A stretch of 64,000 nt of DNA, from the NCBI GenBank assembly GCA_014239155.1, contig JAAZZQ010000056.1:62001-126000 (forward strand), in the 5' to 3' direction. Source of the stretch: Lachnospiraceae bacterium. GTDB lineage: Bacteria > Bacillota > Clostridia > Lachnospirales > Lachnospiraceae. The position numbers and the translations under genes were made by a program. The notes below the pieces were generated by a model that did not search any database, was not told where the DNA came from, and worked only from the letters and a program-made list of their open reading frames with translations. Below, in pieces: positions 9,465 to 18,960 of the stretch. How positions within the stretch are numbered: the stretch's first letter is position 1; each line of letters begins with the position of its first letter.

Positions 9465-11489
9465 TTATTCTATAATTCGTTCACGTATCTCAGTTAATTC
9501 TTTATCCGAATATTTTTTATAAAGTTCTTGGTTATATTTCTCTAGAGAATAGAAATATCTCCTTTCATCACAACAAACAATTGGTTCTCCTAGATATTGT
9601 TCAAATTCATTTATTATTTCTAGATAGGAATCATCATGATACATCATTTTATCAAGATAAATTCCTTCATAACCATATACTCCTACTGCCGTCAGGAAAT
9701 TATTAATATTGTGATATTCATTTAATAATTTATCAAAACTACTTTTTTGCTTTCCGCCATCATTCCAATAAGTTGTTTGCGCTACAACAGCCGGTATACT
9801 CAATTCATAGGCTCGTCCCACAGTCATCAACTCACCCTTATGAACGTCTTCTATAGAAAGTGGTAGCTCTAAAATCATACTATTTTCTGGAACCTGTTTC
9901 TCTACAGCACCAATAAAACGATACCATTCATCAAACTCTTGTTTCCGCTGCCCATATCCAACAAAACCAAACATGCCTTTATAGATAAAATCTGTTGGAA
10001 TAGATAACAGTAACACAAAAACTAGTATCCCAGACGCTACAATATACAATCCCTTTCTACAAATAGGTTTGACGATAGTTCCAATTCTGTCAATAATTTT
10101 ATCCATTAATATTGCAGATGAAATCAATCCAAAAGTGGCAATATACACACACATCCTGCTATAACCACGAATACCAGTAGTAATAAATGCGCCAATTAGT
10201 AGAGATAATCCACCTTTAACTGCCACTACAAGAATGAAACAATGCATCAATCCACATATTTTCAAAATTTTATCTTTTTCTTTATAATTTCTTTCTTTAT
10301 ACTGAAATATCATTATAATAGAATAGATAAATCCTATCCCTGCCAGTACACCAATCACAGCACATTCTGCTGCTTGTGGATTATTGATGTCTGTTATCGC
10401 ACCTAAAATTGACTTTCCCATCTCAAATGCACTATTGACTGAGGGAAGAATCATGCTTCCTGCCTTAAGAGAGCCCAGTTGCACATCAACAAGACTTCTT
10501 CCTGCATATGCCCCCACATAATCTGTATATTTCCACAGAATTACATATACTCCCCCTGCAATTACTGCCAGAACAGCAAAACTTATATAAACCTTACTCA
10601 TTGTAATGTATTTCTGAATTCGTTTTAATAACAGCACCAGTCCCCACAAGATTATAATTGAAATAATAACTACAAAAAGCTGTAACCAATATCCCATCTG
10701 AAGCACAATCGAGCTTAATCCAACACTTTTTAAAATTTTAGGAAGTGTGTATGAAGCAATTCCTAACCCAATAGCGAAGAAACTTAGAAACGCTAATATA
10801 ATACTGTTTATATTCTTCTTTGTAAATAATACATATATCATAACAAATGCAAGCAAAATCATTCCTAAAAAGGCATAATATGCAGAATTCATTCCCATAT
10901 AAAGCATCACTACTAAAGAAAAAAACATAGTGCCACTTTCAAAGTTATCAAGATAGCTATCAGTGCGCATTAATTCTATTAAGATATAACAAAACAACGG
11001 AATATAAAAACAGGTCCCATAAATTAATAATACTGTATTACAACCCAAAATAAAATACGAAATATTTCCATAGCAAACGCCCACTAACATAGAACAAAAT
11101 TTTTTTATCCGTAGACATGTGCATACCCAAAACATGCTAAGCGAAAGTAACATAGAATTTAAAATTGCATGAATATTGATAGCCTCCTCCACACTGCCTG
11201 TTATCCTCCAAATTAATTTGAGTAAAGGCATTGGAACACTAGAATCACCAAAACTATCAGCATATACATCTGCATAGGGTTCTCCATAAATAACAAAATG
11301 ATGAACTGATCCACCTCTTACATAATTTTTTAATTCCAACAGCACACCTAAAGAGTCACTGCGATACCCTGATATTGGGACACGCAAATCTGTACCCCAT
11401 AGATGATATGCTGAAATTGAAATTATAGCTGACAAGAATACTGTTAGGAAAACGTAAATCAGACCTTTCCTAGATAATTTATGCATCAT
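9465..11489 (-). CDS. large polytopic membrane protein with extracytoplasmic C-terminal domain, GT-C-like
   Basis: A 674-residue protein. About twelve hydrophobic helices cover residues 8-515 and a soluble domain covers about 520-674. The first external loop has GYRSDSLGVLLEL and PYADVYADSFGDSS, with acidic residues where GT-C enzymes hold their catalytic loop. The layout resembles YfhO/GT-C proteins that decorate wall polymers. The C-terminal domain (PENSMILELPLSIEDVHKG and what follows) is where such proteins have an outer domain. Tandem ATG codons follow GGAGG, and the upstream DHHW gene ends 18 bases before. The specific role is unknown; transfer of a lipid-linked sugar outside the cell is the likeliest. 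Confidence 0.6.
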   Translation of the reverse strand: MMHKLSRKGLIYVFLTVFLSAIISISAYHLWGTDLRVPISGYRSDSLGVLLELKNYVRGGSVHHFVIYGEPYADVYADSFGDSSVPMPLLKLIWRITGSVEEAINIHAILNSMLLSLSMFWVCTCLRIKKFCSMLVGVCYGNISYFILGCNTVLLIYGTCFYIPLFCYILIELMRTDSYLDNFESGTMFFSLVVMLYMGMNSAYYAFLGMILLAFVMIYVLFTKKNINSIILAFLSFFAIGLGIASYTLPKILKSVGLSSIVLQMGYWLQLFVVIISIIILWGLVLLLKRIQKYITMSKVYISFAVLAVIAGGVYVILWKYTDYVGAYAGRSLVDVQLGSLKAGSMILPSVNSAFEMGKSILGAITDINNPQAAECAVIGVLAGIGFIYSIIMIFQYKERNYKEKDKILKICGLMHCFILVVAVKGGLSLLIGAFITTGIRGYSRMCVYIATFGLISSAILMDKIIDRIGTIVKPICRKGLYIVASGILVFVLLLSIPTDFIYKGMFGFVGYGQRKQEFDEWYRFIGAVEKQVPENSMILELPLSIEDVHKGELMTVGRAYELSIPAVVAQTTYWNDGGKQKSSFDKLLNEYHNINNFLTAVGVYGYEGIYLDKMMYHDDSYLEIINEFEQYLGEPIVCCDERRYFYSLEKYNQELYKKYSDKELTEIRERIIE

Positions 11490-11507
11490 TATACATCTCC
11501 TCCAATA

Positions 11508-12641
11508 TTATTCCATTCTCACACAATTATCGTATCCTTCATCTTTCATGATATTGTTAATATAGTGCAAAATAACTACTGCATCTGGATTATATTCATC
11601 AATAGTTTCATAATCTGCCTCACCTGTCATCACTTCTCTATATGATAAAATCAAAAACGGATTTACTGCTTTCCCATACGAATCTGTTACTACTAAGATT
11701 CGCTTATTATTTAACGCTTGATAATTAATAAAATGCTCACAAGATCTTCCCAACACATTATCATAAGTATAGCGTGATGTCTGCTCCTTTTTATCTAAAG
11801 CCTTCTTATTAATTACAATATCTTCAAATATTCCTTCCTCAAAATTATCCGAAATTCTGGTTTCAAACGCAGGTAAAATCAAATCAAAATCGTCAATTCC
11901 CGCAAAAAATGCACCTGTGCGTTGTCCTCTTGATCCAAGGTGCCATTCTGGATAAGTTGTTATATTATAATTTGTAAAATCCATAACTTCTTGTTCCACT
12001 TCACAGTCTAGTTTTTGCATTAAAATCTCATTTATCTTCATATATGCATAAAATCCTGCCTTAGTAGTCCAGTGATGATCTGTTTTGTACATCATATCAT
12101 AATGATCAATACCATCTTCATGTATTGTCTCTCTAAGATCAAGAGGCTCCACTCCACCTTCCTCCAGCATTTTAACAAATCTATCCAAATTATCATTTCC
12201 ATAGTCACTGACCCCACTTGGAAGCTGCAAATCATATTTACATGACGTATAAGGAGGAATCACATATAGAAACACAATCTCTCTTTCATCAAAATATTGT
12301 TTCATACTTATTATATTATCTGCATTATGCTGTAATTTTTCCTCCTCTACAAAATCATAAGGAGTCAACAAATACCCATTGTTAAGTTTTACAACTCCAT
12401 TCATCTCCTTGTGCCCCAAAAGATTATGCATTGCCCCATTTAAATTAACGAATGAGAACTTCTCATAAAAATTTGTTGCAATATCTGTCTCAAGTTTACT
12501 GCCAAGTTCCACTGTCCACTCATTATTTTCAATAATCCCAGTATCATAATAGTGAATCAGTTTTGTAAAAGATGCCATTCCTAACACACCAACTACTACA
12601 ATAAACACAATTGTGTATGTAATCGCTGATACTTTTTTCAT
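11508..12641 (-). CDS. DHHW/AlgJ-AlgX-like SGNH family protein, partner of MBOAT
   Basis: A 377-residue protein with one N-terminal membrane helix (residues about 7-30) and an extracellular domain. The family signature KTDHHWTTKAGFYAY near residue 190 supplies the Asp-His pair, and VVTDSYGKA near 315 supplies the serine block, together forming an SGNH-type triad as in AlgJ, AlgX and the DHHW family. It sits 13 bases after an MBOAT gene. In alginate, wall and capsule acetylation the MBOAT protein carries the acyl group across the membrane and the SGNH partner moves it onto the sugar. The start has GGGAGG about six bases upstream. Acylation of the glycan is inferred from this pairing. Confidence 0.8.
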   Translation of the reverse strand: MKKVSAITYTIVFIVVVGVLGMASFTKLIHYYDTGIIENNEWTVELGSKLETDIATNFYEKFSFVNLNGAMHNLLGHKEMNGVVKLNNGYLLTPYDFVEEEKLQHNADNIISMKQYFDEREIVFLYVIPPYTSCKYDLQLPSGVSDYGNDNLDRFVKMLEEGGVEPLDLRETIHEDGIDHYDMMYKTDHHWTTKAGFYAYMKINEILMQKLDCEVEQEVMDFTNYNITTYPEWHLGSRGQRTGAFFAGIDDFDLILPAFETRISDNFEEGIFEDIVINKKALDKKEQTSRYTYDNVLGRSCEHFINYQALNNKRILVVTDSYGKAVNPFLILSYREVMTGEADYETIDEYNPDAVVILHYINNIMKDEGYDNCVRME

Positions 12642-12654
12642 ACAATACCTCCCA

Positions 12655-14079
12655 CTAGAAATTAAAATAAATAAAGGGATTATGCATTCCTAAAATTAAG
12701 AATGAGACTGCCCATAGAAATACTATTCCATATCCAATTGGTAGCACTATTAATTTTATTCTATTCAAAGTCTCAAACTTCTCAATTTGCATATTTAACA
12801 TTCCAGCAACAGGCATTGCAAAAACAATCCCCATCAGTATATATACTCCATATTCCCGCAAAAAATAGATAACATTTGAATCTATTACCCAATTTGTATT
12901 ATAATATCCCATCATACCTAAACAATACCTGAGTCCCATACTAATTCCTACGGAATTAAATATAACCCACCCAAAATTCACACTTATTAGTGTAAAGAAT
13001 TGCCAGAAAATTCTCAATACACAACTTCGCTTACTTGGTTTTACAATAAATTTTTCAATAAATAGTAATATAAAATAACCGAATCCCCATGCAACAAAAC
13101 TCCAACTTGCCCCATGCCATAAACCTGTCAAAACCCATACAACAAATAAATTCAATATATGTCTTAATACAGGAACATGAGAACCACCAAGCGGAATATA
13201 AACATAATCCCGAAACCACTGTCCTAATGAAATATGCCATCTTCGCCAAAATTCAGTCACACTTTTTGCAATATAAGGATAACTAAAGTTTTCTTCAAAT
13301 TCAAATCCAAACATCTTTCCCAAGCCAATAGCCATATCAGAGTATCCAGAAAAATCATAAAATATTTGTAAAGAATAACAAATAGATCCAATCCATAAAA
13401 TAATAGGATTCACATCTGTAATCGTCTCTGCCATTGCCCACACTTTCACTGCAACGACTGACAAATTATTGGAAAGAATCACTTTTTTACAAAAGCCTAA
13501 TAAAAATCTTCTTCCTCCTTCCGCAAACTTATCCAATGTACATTTTCTCAATATAATCTGTTGCTCAATCGCCTTATATCTAACAATAGGGCCAGCAATA
13601 AGTTGTGGAAAGAAGGATATATATAATGCTAAAAGCAATGGATTTTTCTGCACTTCAACCTGTCCTCTATAAACATCAATCACATAAGACAGCGCCTGAA
13701 AAGTAAAAAATGAAATACCAATCGGCAGTGCGATATTCCTTATTTGAAAGTTTGTACCTACTAACTGATTTGTAGCAGATATCGCAAAATCAAGGTATTT
13801 AAAAACAAATAAAATTCCAAGATTTACTGCCACATCAAGCACAAGCAATAACCTTGCTTTGCTATGGAAAGACCTTATCTTATCGATTGCCAATGCAAAA
13901 CCAAAATTAATAGCAATAGAAGCACTCATTACAAAAACAAATCGTGGTTCCCCATATCCATAAAAGATTAAACTTGCTGCCAATAATATATAATTTCTAT
14001 ACTTATCTTTAGCCAAAAAATAGATAAGCATCACTACTGGCAGAAAGAAAAATGTAAACAGTAAACTTGAAAAAACCAT
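12655..14079 (-). CDS. MBOAT family membrane-bound O-acyltransferase (AlgI/DltB-like)
   Basis: A 474-residue polytopic protein of the length usual for AlgI-type MBOATs. FFLPVVMLIYFLAKDKYRNY at the N-terminus, FPQLIAGPIVRY near residue 160 and the catalytic-histidine block VLTGLWHGASWSFVAWG near residue 320 are all diagnostic. EFWRRWHISLGQWFRDYVYIPLGG just before is also typical. It would pass an acyl group, commonly acetyl, from the cytoplasm to the DHHW protein encoded immediately downstream. One base separates its start from the stop of the upstream gene, indicating translational coupling. A second MBOAT lies at 39156-40631. The acyl donor and sugar target are unknown. Confidence 0.92.
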   Translation of the reverse strand: MVFSSLLFTFFFLPVVMLIYFLAKDKYRNYILLAASLIFYGYGEPRFVFVMSASIAINFGFALAIDKIRSFHSKARLLLVLDVAVNLGILFVFKYLDFAISATNQLVGTNFQIRNIALPIGISFFTFQALSYVIDVYRGQVEVQKNPLLLALYISFFPQLIAGPIVRYKAIEQQIILRKCTLDKFAEGGRRFLLGFCKKVILSNNLSVVAVKVWAMAETITDVNPIILWIGSICYSLQIFYDFSGYSDMAIGLGKMFGFEFEENFSYPYIAKSVTEFWRRWHISLGQWFRDYVYIPLGGSHVPVLRHILNLFVVWVLTGLWHGASWSFVAWGFGYFILLFIEKFIVKPSKRSCVLRIFWQFFTLISVNFGWVIFNSVGISMGLRYCLGMMGYYNTNWVIDSNVIYFLREYGVYILMGIVFAMPVAGMLNMQIEKFETLNRIKLIVLPIGYGIVFLWAVSFLILGMHNPFIYFNF

Positions 14080-14080
14080 A

Positions 14081-14929
14081 TTAGTTCACCCTTCTTCGCA
14101 ACATTTTTTGTACCCACATTATATTTTTAATGCGCTCACGCTCAATATAATATACTCCCTTAAGATTTCCTTGTGCAAGATACGCTTTAATCTGAAGTTT
14201 TCTTCTTTTTGACAACTCTGCTTTTACCCGTCTAATTGAAGTTTCTCTCGTATGATGATAAACATAAAAGTCAGCAATTGGAAGATTTTCTATAATGGTA
14301 ACATTATACTTTTTCATCAAAATTGATAAAATACTTTGATCATGTCTATTTTCCACAAATCCTTCATAATTATCAAGACTACATGTATTGGGAGCATCCG
14401 TAATAATCCTATAGTCCTGAGCATATTGAAGCCATTCATTCATAATTTTGCATGTATTTTCTGTCTTCCTGAGGATAAAAACTCCTGCCCAACATTGATA
14501 TTGGTCTGTATACTCTTTTTTATCACAATCCATATATACAAAAGCATCTCGTTTAGTCCAGTGTTTCTCTAAATACTTATAACGCCTGCTGCCCACCATA
14601 TCAATATTATTACTTTTCATATATTGTATTATAGTTCGTACATTTCCACGGTAATATCCTCCTGCGCCATCCATATAAATCAGAAAATCACCATCATTAA
14701 TTTCTGCCAATGCTTTATTTACAAAATACGGTTTCCACAGATAACACCCTTTCCTGCGTTCTCCACCAGCTTGCAGAATTTTTTCGTTTTTCTTCTTAAA
14801 CTCGGCATCTATATGGGTAATATTATAACATAGCGTCCTATCAACTTTTCCCTTCTTTAAAGCTGTATTAAGCTGAAACTTTGCTGATGGCATATAATTT
14901 TCATCAGCACATGCCATTGCATATACCAT
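14081..14929 (-). CDS. capsule-cluster glycosyltransferase-like protein (paralogue of 26129-26956)
   Basis: A 282-residue soluble protein. The ordered motifs are CYLWKPYFVNKAL, GDFLIYMDGAG, HWTKRDAFVYMDCD, QCWAGVFILRKT, YRIITDAPNTC and ENRHDQSILS. The same order occurs in the protein at 26129-26956 and in unnamed families common in capsule and LPS loci. LIYMDGAG gives a likely DxD metal site and RHDQS a likely catalytic or acceptor block. The start codon overlaps the stop of the ABC flippase gene (TAATG), with GGAGGAG upstream, so translation is coupled. I take it as a GT-A transferase; no named activity can be given. Confidence 0.62.
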   Translation of the reverse strand: MVYAMACADENYMPSAKFQLNTALKKGKVDRTLCYNITHIDAEFKKKNEKILQAGGERRKGCYLWKPYFVNKALAEINDGDFLIYMDGAGGYYRGNVRTIIQYMKSNNIDMVGSRRYKYLEKHWTKRDAFVYMDCDKKEYTDQYQCWAGVFILRKTENTCKIMNEWLQYAQDYRIITDAPNTCSLDNYEGFVENRHDQSILSILMKKYNVTIIENLPIADFYVYHHTRETSIRRVKAELSKRRKLQIKAYLAQGNLKGVYYIERERIKNIMWVQKMLRRRVN

Positions 14930-16686
14930 TACTTTTCTCCTCCAAGCACTTCCATCTTATCACGCTCTATGAATCCACTATTGCCAACTTCATAGATTTT
15001 ATCACATTTTCTAATTGTACTTAACCTATGCGCAATCACAATTAACGTCCTAGTGCCATGCAGACCATCTATTGCCTCCATAACCTCTCTTTCAGTATCA
15101 CTGTCTAACGCAGAGGTTGCCTCATCAAGTACTAATACATTGGGATTGCGATAGAGTGCTCTGGCAATACCAATTCGTTGCCGCTGCCCGCCAGAAAGTT
15201 TCACGCCTCTGTCTCCAATCATCGTATCCAATCCGTCTGGCAAAGCTTGTACAAATTGATCAAGCTGTGCTTCCTGCAATGCTTTTTCTATCGCAGTATC
15301 ATCAATTTCTGACTCTGGTATGCCGAACGCAACATTAGCACGTATATTATCATCCATAAGATAAATTACCTGTGGGATATATCCAATACCTTCATGCCAC
15401 GACTTCATGCATTTTTTAATGTCTATGCCATCAATTGTAATTGTGCCTTCTTGTGGTTCAAGTATTCCAAGAATTAGGTCTGCTGCCGTCGTCTTACCAG
15501 CGCCCGATGCTCCAATTAATGCCACGGAGGTGTTTTTCTGAATCTCAAGAGTTGCATCTTTTAATATCCACTTATCAGAGCTTGGATAGCGAAAAGAAAC
15601 CTGATTTAACCGAATCGATTCATCAAAAGTAACTTTTACTGTATCGTCTTGCTGCACTGCTCGTTTTCCTATAAGCTGTTCTATCTCTTTTAGGTCTTTG
15701 TATACAGAGTCAATCGCAGGCTTATTAAACATCATACCACTAATGTAGCCTGTTATTTTGTTAAAGGAAGGAAGCATACGAAATGCCGCAACTGCAAAGA
15801 CAGACAGCGTTGTGACAAAAGACACAATATCACTTTTTACCACTGCAATTTTTATAATCATTGCAAGCATCAAACTGCATATACACACTGTCTCCATAAC
15901 AGGTTTGGGCAGATAAGTAAGTATTGATTGCTGTCTTTGCACTTTTGCACAGTCTTTATAGTTCTTATCATAATTTGTTATAAAAAAGGATTCTTTGTTT
16001 GCCACTTTAATTTCTTTAATGCCTGAAAATGCCTGAAATAGCCATTTTGTTACCAAAACATTTGCCTGTCTGCTCTCCTCTCCTATTCTCACAAGCACTT
16101 TTCTAAAAAATATGGTAAAAATTCCCATAAATAAAAATAATAGCGCGGCAACTGCAATTGTGGACACCCAGTCTTGAACAAGCAAAAATATAACAAGTAC
16201 TGTGCTAACGCTAAATTCTGCAAGGAACTGCAAGACATTTAACGCCACTGTAAAAAAACCATTGACATCACTTGTAATATTCCGCTGAAACTCTGCTACA
16301 TTTTTAGAAATATGAAACAGATAATCTTGTTGCATATAGCTTTTCATCATTCTGACAGACAGACGTTGCTGGTTATTAAAAACAAACCGATACTGAAGAC
16401 TGTACATTGCCATCACATAAATATTTTTCAGAATATAAATGATTATCAACAAGACCGCCAAAAACAAAATCATTTGATTTGCGTCTGCGATGCCAGTATA
16501 TTTTCGAATTAATATAAAATACCATTTCTCATCAATTGTTTGTGGTTGCATAGCAACATTGATAAGTGGCATAACTGCAGAAACGCCCAAAAGTTCTACA
16601 AATGCCCCGATAAATATAATTACAAGCAATATTCCTAAATTAATTTTCTGTTTTCTGTCCAAAACGTAATTAATCTTTTTTAGCAT
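14929..16686 (-). CDS. ABC-type lipid-linked oligosaccharide flippase, PglK-like (first copy)
   Basis: A 585-residue fused ABC exporter: six membrane helices (residues about 15-320) followed by an ATPase domain. The ATPase has Walker A GASGAGKTTAADL, signature LSGGQRQRIGIARAL, Walker B VLVLDEATSALDSDTE and the switch histidine in VIAHRLST. The N-terminus MLKKINYVLDRKQKI and the whole membrane domain resemble Campylobacter PglK/WlaB, which flips undecaprenyl-PP-glycans, more than MsbA drug exporters. A TTG at 16725 is in frame, but the ATG at 16684-16686 has AAGGA seven bases upstream and avoids most overlap with the upstream gene. A paralogue is at 36188-37930. It is the candidate flippase here, as no Wzx is present. 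Confidence 0.85.
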   Translation of the reverse strand: MLKKINYVLDRKQKINLGILLVIIFIGAFVELLGVSAVMPLINVAMQPQTIDEKWYFILIRKYTGIADANQMILFLAVLLIIIYILKNIYVMAMYSLQYRFVFNNQQRLSVRMMKSYMQQDYLFHISKNVAEFQRNITSDVNGFFTVALNVLQFLAEFSVSTVLVIFLLVQDWVSTIAVAALLFLFMGIFTIFFRKVLVRIGEESRQANVLVTKWLFQAFSGIKEIKVANKESFFITNYDKNYKDCAKVQRQQSILTYLPKPVMETVCICSLMLAMIIKIAVVKSDIVSFVTTLSVFAVAAFRMLPSFNKITGYISGMMFNKPAIDSVYKDLKEIEQLIGKRAVQQDDTVKVTFDESIRLNQVSFRYPSSDKWILKDATLEIQKNTSVALIGASGAGKTTAADLILGILEPQEGTITIDGIDIKKCMKSWHEGIGYIPQVIYLMDDNIRANVAFGIPESEIDDTAIEKALQEAQLDQFVQALPDGLDTMIGDRGVKLSGGQRQRIGIARALYRNPNVLVLDEATSALDSDTEREVMEAIDGLHGTRTLIVIAHRLSTIRKCDKIYEVGNSGFIERDKMEVLGGEK

Positions 16687-16699
16687 TCTTTTATCCTTT

Positions 16700-18358
16700 T
16701 TAGTCCGGCTTATAAAACTGGACAATCTCAGTCTCTGTCTGTGGTCTTTTCCTCATATAAGCATCATAATCCTTAAAATAGTGCCCCATATCCCATGCCT
16801 GATAGCCTCTTTTGTGCAAATCAGAGGCAAGCACCTTGGCTGTTGGTCCAAGTACAATGCACACAAGCTTTTTGGGATCGGTTCTTAAAGCCGCTCGCAA
16901 TAATATATCATATTTATCAAATGCATTCATACTTGGCGCTGTAATAAAATCAACGGAGGCGCATATGGAGTATGCTTTGTATTCCAGCCTGTCTAGCACA
17001 CCCTCTCCACATATCAGCGTAATCTCCCGTTCTTTTAATAAATTTTGCATATGTTTGTAATATTGTTGAAAATTGTACTTTTCATACGTCTGATATACCT
17101 GTGTAATACAAGTGTCTATATAAGTCATATCTCTATTGCAGTTCCTACAGAAAAATCTGCGCTGTGCGGTCAAAGATTTCGCAAACGAGGCTACAAATGG
17201 ATTTAAATTCTTTATTGGATGCGTGTAATAGTATGGAATCCCAATTTTCAGCCCCTCTGTCTCTGTTCTTAGTATCTTTCTAAGCCTGCGTGCTAATTTG
17301 GGATTAAATTCCTGAAATGGTATGGACTTTCCTTGCATAATTGCAATCTCGCCATCTCCGTACCGCAGAAAACTTACTTTTTCTTTTTCAAGCAAACGCA
17401 TTGTTTCTCCTGTAGTCAAAATGGAAATCTTATCTACATATGCACCTTTCTCATATCGCAGGCGTTCCAAATGGCGATCAACTCTTATAGGAACTTTTGT
17501 TAGTTTTCCAGCAATTTCCTTTGCTTTCTTTTTATAGAGTCGTGCCACAGAGTATCCTTTTGCTTTTTTTCGCAAGATAAAATATTCCGCCCCCACATGT
17601 ATCACATGATTTTTTATTGCTGCAATCTTCTCAATATCTAGTGTGTTATCCTCGTCATTATACAATCTATCCAAGGAATAAATATCTGTGAGCATACTGT
17701 CATCAAATCCATTCTGATGTGTATCCTGCACCCTGTTTACGGTAATTACAATCGCACAACTTGAGCCTGCATGACATGCCATATGTGGTCGCATAATGCG
17801 CTTCTCTCTGTTCTCTGGAGTCAGCATTGCCTCATAATAATTGGGATTCTTTATAACATTTTCTTCCTCCATTGTCAGTTTAAGAACGTCTTCCTTGCGA
17901 TATAATGTGCAGTCCAGTTCCCACGGATAATTATAATGTTGGTATTCGCAATTCCATTTCCACTCAAACACGTTATTATCTGTTGAAAGATTCTGCGGTC
18001 TTGGAATGATATTATCTCCAAGCCGAACACTATAACCAAACACTTTGGGATTGTCCGCAAGATAAGACGCCGCCCCTATAAGACAAAACTGCCTTGTAAA
18101 CACAACATCATCACAGCCAAACATAATATAGTCATCTGCATGTGTTATAAGTTGTTTTAAGTCATTCTCAAACGTTTCTTCTTTTACCCAAGTCACTTGT
18201 GGAAAATTTTCCTTTATTTTCTGGTAGCGAACGCCTTTTGTCTCACAATAAAGCACTGTAATATGGCTCTCCTTTATGTCAGAAAATCGAAGTAAACTTT
18301 CCAAATATGCATGTAATTGCAACGGACGATCTTTTGAAAATACTATTACTGAAATCAT
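16700..18358 (-). CDS. bifunctional glycosyltransferase: GT2-like domain fused to GT-D (DUF1792) domain
   Basis: A 552-residue two-domain protein. Residues 1-250 form a GT-A-like domain: MISVIVFSKDRPLQLHAYL at the start, DDYIMFGCDDVVF near 92-104. From about residue 315 a GT-D domain follows, marked by FLRYGDGEIAIMQG, then IGIPYYY, ICGEGVL and IVLGPTAKVLASDL. The RYGDGE block is the hallmark of the DUF1792/GT-D fold first described in streptococcal adhesin glycosylation. The two domains probably add two successive sugars. The end is 14 bases before the ABC flippase ATG. The start has AAAGGG about eleven bases upstream. The domain assignment is good; the substrates are unknown. Confidence 0.8.
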   Translation of the reverse strand: MISVIVFSKDRPLQLHAYLESLLRFSDIKESHITVLYCETKGVRYQKIKENFPQVTWVKEETFENDLKQLITHADDYIMFGCDDVVFTRQFCLIGAASYLADNPKVFGYSVRLGDNIIPRPQNLSTDNNVFEWKWNCEYQHYNYPWELDCTLYRKEDVLKLTMEEENVIKNPNYYEAMLTPENREKRIMRPHMACHAGSSCAIVITVNRVQDTHQNGFDDSMLTDIYSLDRLYNDEDNTLDIEKIAAIKNHVIHVGAEYFILRKKAKGYSVARLYKKKAKEIAGKLTKVPIRVDRHLERLRYEKGAYVDKISILTTGETMRLLEKEKVSFLRYGDGEIAIMQGKSIPFQEFNPKLARRLRKILRTETEGLKIGIPYYYTHPIKNLNPFVASFAKSLTAQRRFFCRNCNRDMTYIDTCITQVYQTYEKYNFQQYYKHMQNLLKEREITLICGEGVLDRLEYKAYSICASVDFITAPSMNAFDKYDILLRAALRTDPKKLVCIVLGPTAKVLASDLHKRGYQAWDMGHYFKDYDAYMRKRPQTETEIVQFYKPD

Positions 18359-18465
18359 TTTCTTTTATACCCTTTATTTTTATAAAATTTTTAATTTTCT
18401 TTCTCGATACCATCTCATTAATATAATAATTAATTTTACATTCTTTATTTGTATTTTTCGCAGTA

Positions 18466-18960
18466 TTATTTCTCTTTCCAATTCAACATCGCATACCAAG
18501 CCATATTTCGATATTTATTTTGCATCCTTACTGCATCCTTAAATTCGCCCTCTAAGTCAAACCCACAGTTTTCATAAAATTTTCTGGCCCCAACATGATC
18601 TGCTAATACCTTTAAGTATATCCTGTGCAATCCAAGATCCTGAAATGCATAGCGTATTATCTCTGTTGCTGCGCGCTCTGCCAAACCAGTATTCCATACT
18701 TTTTTTCTTGCTGCTATCACAAGCTCTGCATTGTGATCCTTCTCTGAAATATGTTTGAGGCTGATTGTACCCAAATATTCATCATTGTTATCAACTATGG
18801 CAAAATGTTGATTTTCCTCATCAAAACTATATTGAATAAAAAGTTTTGCCTTCTCTAGTGTTACATCAGCAAATGGATAGCGGAACCAACAGTTCACTGT
18901 TTCATCATGCATCCACTCTAACATGAAAGCCGCATCCTTCTCCTCTAATCTCCTTAACAT
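18466..18960 (-). CDS. GNAT family N-acetyltransferase (RimJ/RimL-like), first of a pair
   Basis: A 164-residue GNAT protein: MLRRLEEKDAAFMLEWMHDE start, YLGTISLKHIS on the central strand and HRIYLKVLADHVGARKFYENCGF for the acetyl-CoA-binding half. It is about half identical by eye to the protein at 19394-19885, so the two arose by duplication. Its ATG lies inside the last codons of the cupin gene (7-base overlap) with GAGGAGG upstream. Beside a sugar isomerase-like cupin and a DegT aminotransferase, it probably N-acylates an amino sugar nucleotide, as WecD and PseH do. Protein acetylation cannot be excluded. Confidence 0.78.
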   Translation of the reverse strand: MLRRLEEKDAAFMLEWMHDETVNCWFRYPFADVTLEKAKLFIQYSFDEENQHFAIVDNNDEYLGTISLKHISEKDHNAELVIAARKKVWNTGLAERAATEIIRYAFQDLGLHRIYLKVLADHVGARKFYENCGFDLEGEFKDAVRMQNKYRNMAWYAMLNWKEK

